NCBI GenBank assembly: GCA_033584155.1
Contig: CP138355.1
Location: 4,039,826 to 4,103,825 of the forward strand
Direction: 5' to 3'
DNA from: Candidatus Electrothrix scaldis
Lineage (GTDB): Bacteria > Desulfobacterota > Desulfobulbia > Desulfobulbales > Desulfobulbaceae
Length of the DNA stretch: 64,000 bases
Shown: in pieces, positions 62,323 through 64,000 of the stretch
How positions within the stretch are numbered: the first letter of the stretch is position 1
How the letters are laid out: each line of letters opens with the position of its first letter
Made by a program: the position numbers and the translations under genes
The notes under the pieces: model-generated
The model's input: only the letters and a program-made list of their open reading frames with translations
The model's database searches: none
Told to the model about the DNA's origin: nothing

Positions 62323-62733
62323 AAGGTATCCTTATATACTATGAAAAGGAAGAACTTCAACACGCTCCTATTTGAAGGGATCACAATGTGTCCCTCCTCA
62401 CATTTTTCACCTATTGAAACACTGTCATAAATATTTTGCAAAATGTTTATTCCGCTCGACTTCCACTCCAGAAGAACTATGACTTTTATCTGTCTCTATC
62501 GCATCCCTCAATAATCGGAAGAATCCCCCCTGACGCAAACCTCTCATTCAAATAAAAAAACATCCTATTTTTCAACGATAAGATTCTTCAAAGAACAGTC
62601 TTGCAAGCAGCCATAAAAAAATTACACCTTGCTAAAGAAAAAAGGCAATGCTATGTTTAGCATGTTATTTCATAGAGATATTAGCCACTGATTCAGATTC
62701 CACACTCTTATACGCCCATCTCTCATAATACGC
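62323..62733. other. Divergent intergenic region
   Basis: About 410 bp between the reverse tolC-like gene and the forward tamA-like gene. It is AT-rich and holds both promoters. I find no gene and no strong hairpin. Confidence 0.4.
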
Positions 62734-64000
62734 ATGTTTTTCAGAGTATTTTTTTCAATCCTGGAGAAAAAATATTTTCCCGTGAGATACCACTCCAGAG
62801 CATCCCGGCAGATTTTCTGCATCATTTTTTTCATCATTTTTCCCGTAAGTGTGCATGCACTTTCGCTGACTGTTGATGTACGAGGAGTCAGTGGAAAGGA
62901 ACATGAAAATATCATGGCGAGTATGAAGATAGCCCTTCAGCAGGAAAATCCAGACCTGACCCTCCGCCACCTTCGCAGACTGCACAAATCCGCCCCTAAA
63001 GAGATTGCCAAGGCATTGGCACCCCTGGGCTATTATTCCGTCGAGGTGCAAGACGGAGGTTCTTTAAGTAAGAATGAAAGGGGCTGGCATGCGGTCTACG
63101 AGGTCAATCCAGGTCCTCCTGTACATATTGACCAGATACATATCGAAGTAACAGGACCTGGAGCTGAAGAAGAATTCTTCCAGCATCTCAAACAAAAGTT
63201 TCCCCTGAAAGAAGGAGAACACCTCAAAGATGCCAAATACGAACAAGGGAAGAAACACATCCTGGCAACGGCCCTGAGCAACGGCTATATCAAGGCCGGT
63301 TTCACCACCAGCAAGATCCTTGTTCATAAAAAAGAACAGCGGGCCGAAATAGAGCTCCACCTTGCCACAGGCCCCCTCTTCTTTTTTGGCAACACGACCA
63401 GTGTGCAGGATATTATTATGCCGGACATGCTGCGTCGCTATCTCCCCTACAAACAAGGCGATGTTTACTCACTCAAGGCGCTGAATCAACTTCAGTCAGA
63501 CCTTTATGCCACAGGGTATTTCAGCCAGGTTTTTGTGGAACCCCAGTACCCGGGGGGAGAAGATGAAAATCAGGAAATCCCTATTGAAGTCGAGCTAAGA
63601 CCGGGTAAAACAAACCGCTACAGCCTCGGCATCGGCTATGGTACAGATACCGGAGCCAGAGGAAATATCGGTTGGAAGAACCGAATGATTAATCGGCACG
63701 GCCACAAACCTGAATTCAATATCCAGTTAGCTGAAAACGGCAGCCGAGCTAATGCAGGGTATGAAATCCCGGTCTTTGACCTCCGCTACGATTCGGTGAA
63801 TTTCGACACAGTTTTTTTTGATGAAACCTGGGATGACACCTGGACGAAGCAGCTTTCCATCAGCAGCTCAGTTAACCATAACGCGCCCAAGCATCAATAC
63901 GGTGTTGGTTTGGAGTACCTGCATGAAAATTACACGGTTGGTGCCACCAGCGGATCGGCAAACCTACTTATCCCCAGTGGTTATTTCACCTTCATCTGGG
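62734..64000 (+). CDS. tamA: TamA/Omp85 family outer-membrane protein, 5' part only
   Basis: The frame runs from an ATG at 62734 past the window end. A GTG at 62782 gives a more normal signal peptide (VRYHSRASRQIFCIIFFIIFPVSVHA) and may be the true start. Then come POTRA domains: LTVDVRGVSGKEHENIMASM, LRRLHKSAPKEIAKALAPLGYYSVEV and GPPVHIDQIHIEVTGPG, with a third repeat in LPYKQGDVYSLKALNQLQSDLYATGYFSQVFV. The beta-barrel begins near RYSLGIGYGTDTGARGNIGWKNRMINRHGH. TamA with TamB assists assembly of autotransporters and lipid transfer to the outer membrane. No tamB can be seen because the window ends. Confidence 0.88.
   Translation, partial: MFFRVFFSILEKKYFPVRYHSRASRQIFCIIFFIIFPVSVHALSLTVDVRGVSGKEHENIMASMKIALQQENPDLTLRHLRRLHKSAPKEIAKALAPLGYYSVEVQDGGSLSKNERGWHAVYEVNPGPPVHIDQIHIEVTGPGAEEEFFQHLKQKFPLKEGEHLKDAKYEQGKKHILATALSNGYIKAGFTTSKILVHKKEQRAEIELHLATGPLFFFGNTTSVQDIIMPDMLRRYLPYKQGDVYSLKALNQLQSDLYATGYFSQVFVEPQYPGGEDENQEIPIEVELRPGKTNRYSLGIGYGTDTGARGNIGWKNRMINRHGHKPEFNIQLAENGSRANAGYEIPVFDLRYDSVNFDTVFFDETWDDTWTKQLSISSSVNHNAPKHQYGVGLEYLHENYTVGATSGSANLLIPSGYFTFIW

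Overview
The window looks like chromosome of a Gram-negative deltaproteobacterial-type anaerobe. The order Desulfobulbales (Desulfobacterota) is my best guess, possibly a cable bacterium (Candidatus Electrothrix/Electronema). The grounds are the combination of a cyclic-di-GMP riboswitch, hybrid kinases with c-type-haem sensor domains, a KorA/KorB ferredoxin oxidoreductase, a bacterial ferredoxin, paired PilT-type ATPases, several DUF1566 secreted proteins and a cysteine synthase-cysteinyl-tRNA synthetase fusion. No rRNA or species marker is present, so this is inference.

Bases 1-30232 are a type VI secretion locus. It opens with a spike cassette (DUF3540, DUF4150 PAAR-like, DUF3540, VgrG, an unknown protein). 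After a reverse-strand methionine aminopeptidase comes an orphan hcp preceded by three tandem 133-bp copies of a c-di-GMP-I (GEMM-I) riboswitch, each with its own terminator. A second spike cassette follows (VgrG, DUF2169-pentapeptide fusion, pentapeptide protein, DUF3540, DUF4150, DUF3467). The structural operon is tssJ-K-L-M-A-B-C-hcp-E-F-G. It carries every core component except a ClpV ATPase. Two near-identical Hcp tube proteins are therefore made under different control, one apparently needing c-di-GMP.

Bases 30268-42025 hold housekeeping and signalling genes: two paralogous haem-sensing hybrid histidine kinases, mnmG, trkH, a 23-bp repeat array beside an Abi_C-type defence-like gene, pqiA and a small Cys-rich protein. 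Bases 42352-49492 hold DUF1566 secreted proteins, two PilT-family ATPases, an SDR oxidoreductase, a ferredoxin and small proteins. Homopolymeric G or C tracts of 8-9 bases lie inside three genes (vgrG, a DUF1566 gene, a pilT paralogue) and are candidates for phase variation.

Bases 49700-58427 look rearranged: a frameshifted korB beside an intact korA, a truncated cation-diffusion facilitator, a phospholipase D-like protein abutting the C-terminal piece of an iron alcohol dehydrogenase, a DoxX gene without a start, DUF4282, and a strongly AT-rich membrane-anchored TPR gene next to tRNA-Arg(UCU). The right end carries the cysM-cysS fusion, a TolC-type outer-membrane protein and the start of a TamA/Omp85 protein that runs off the window.
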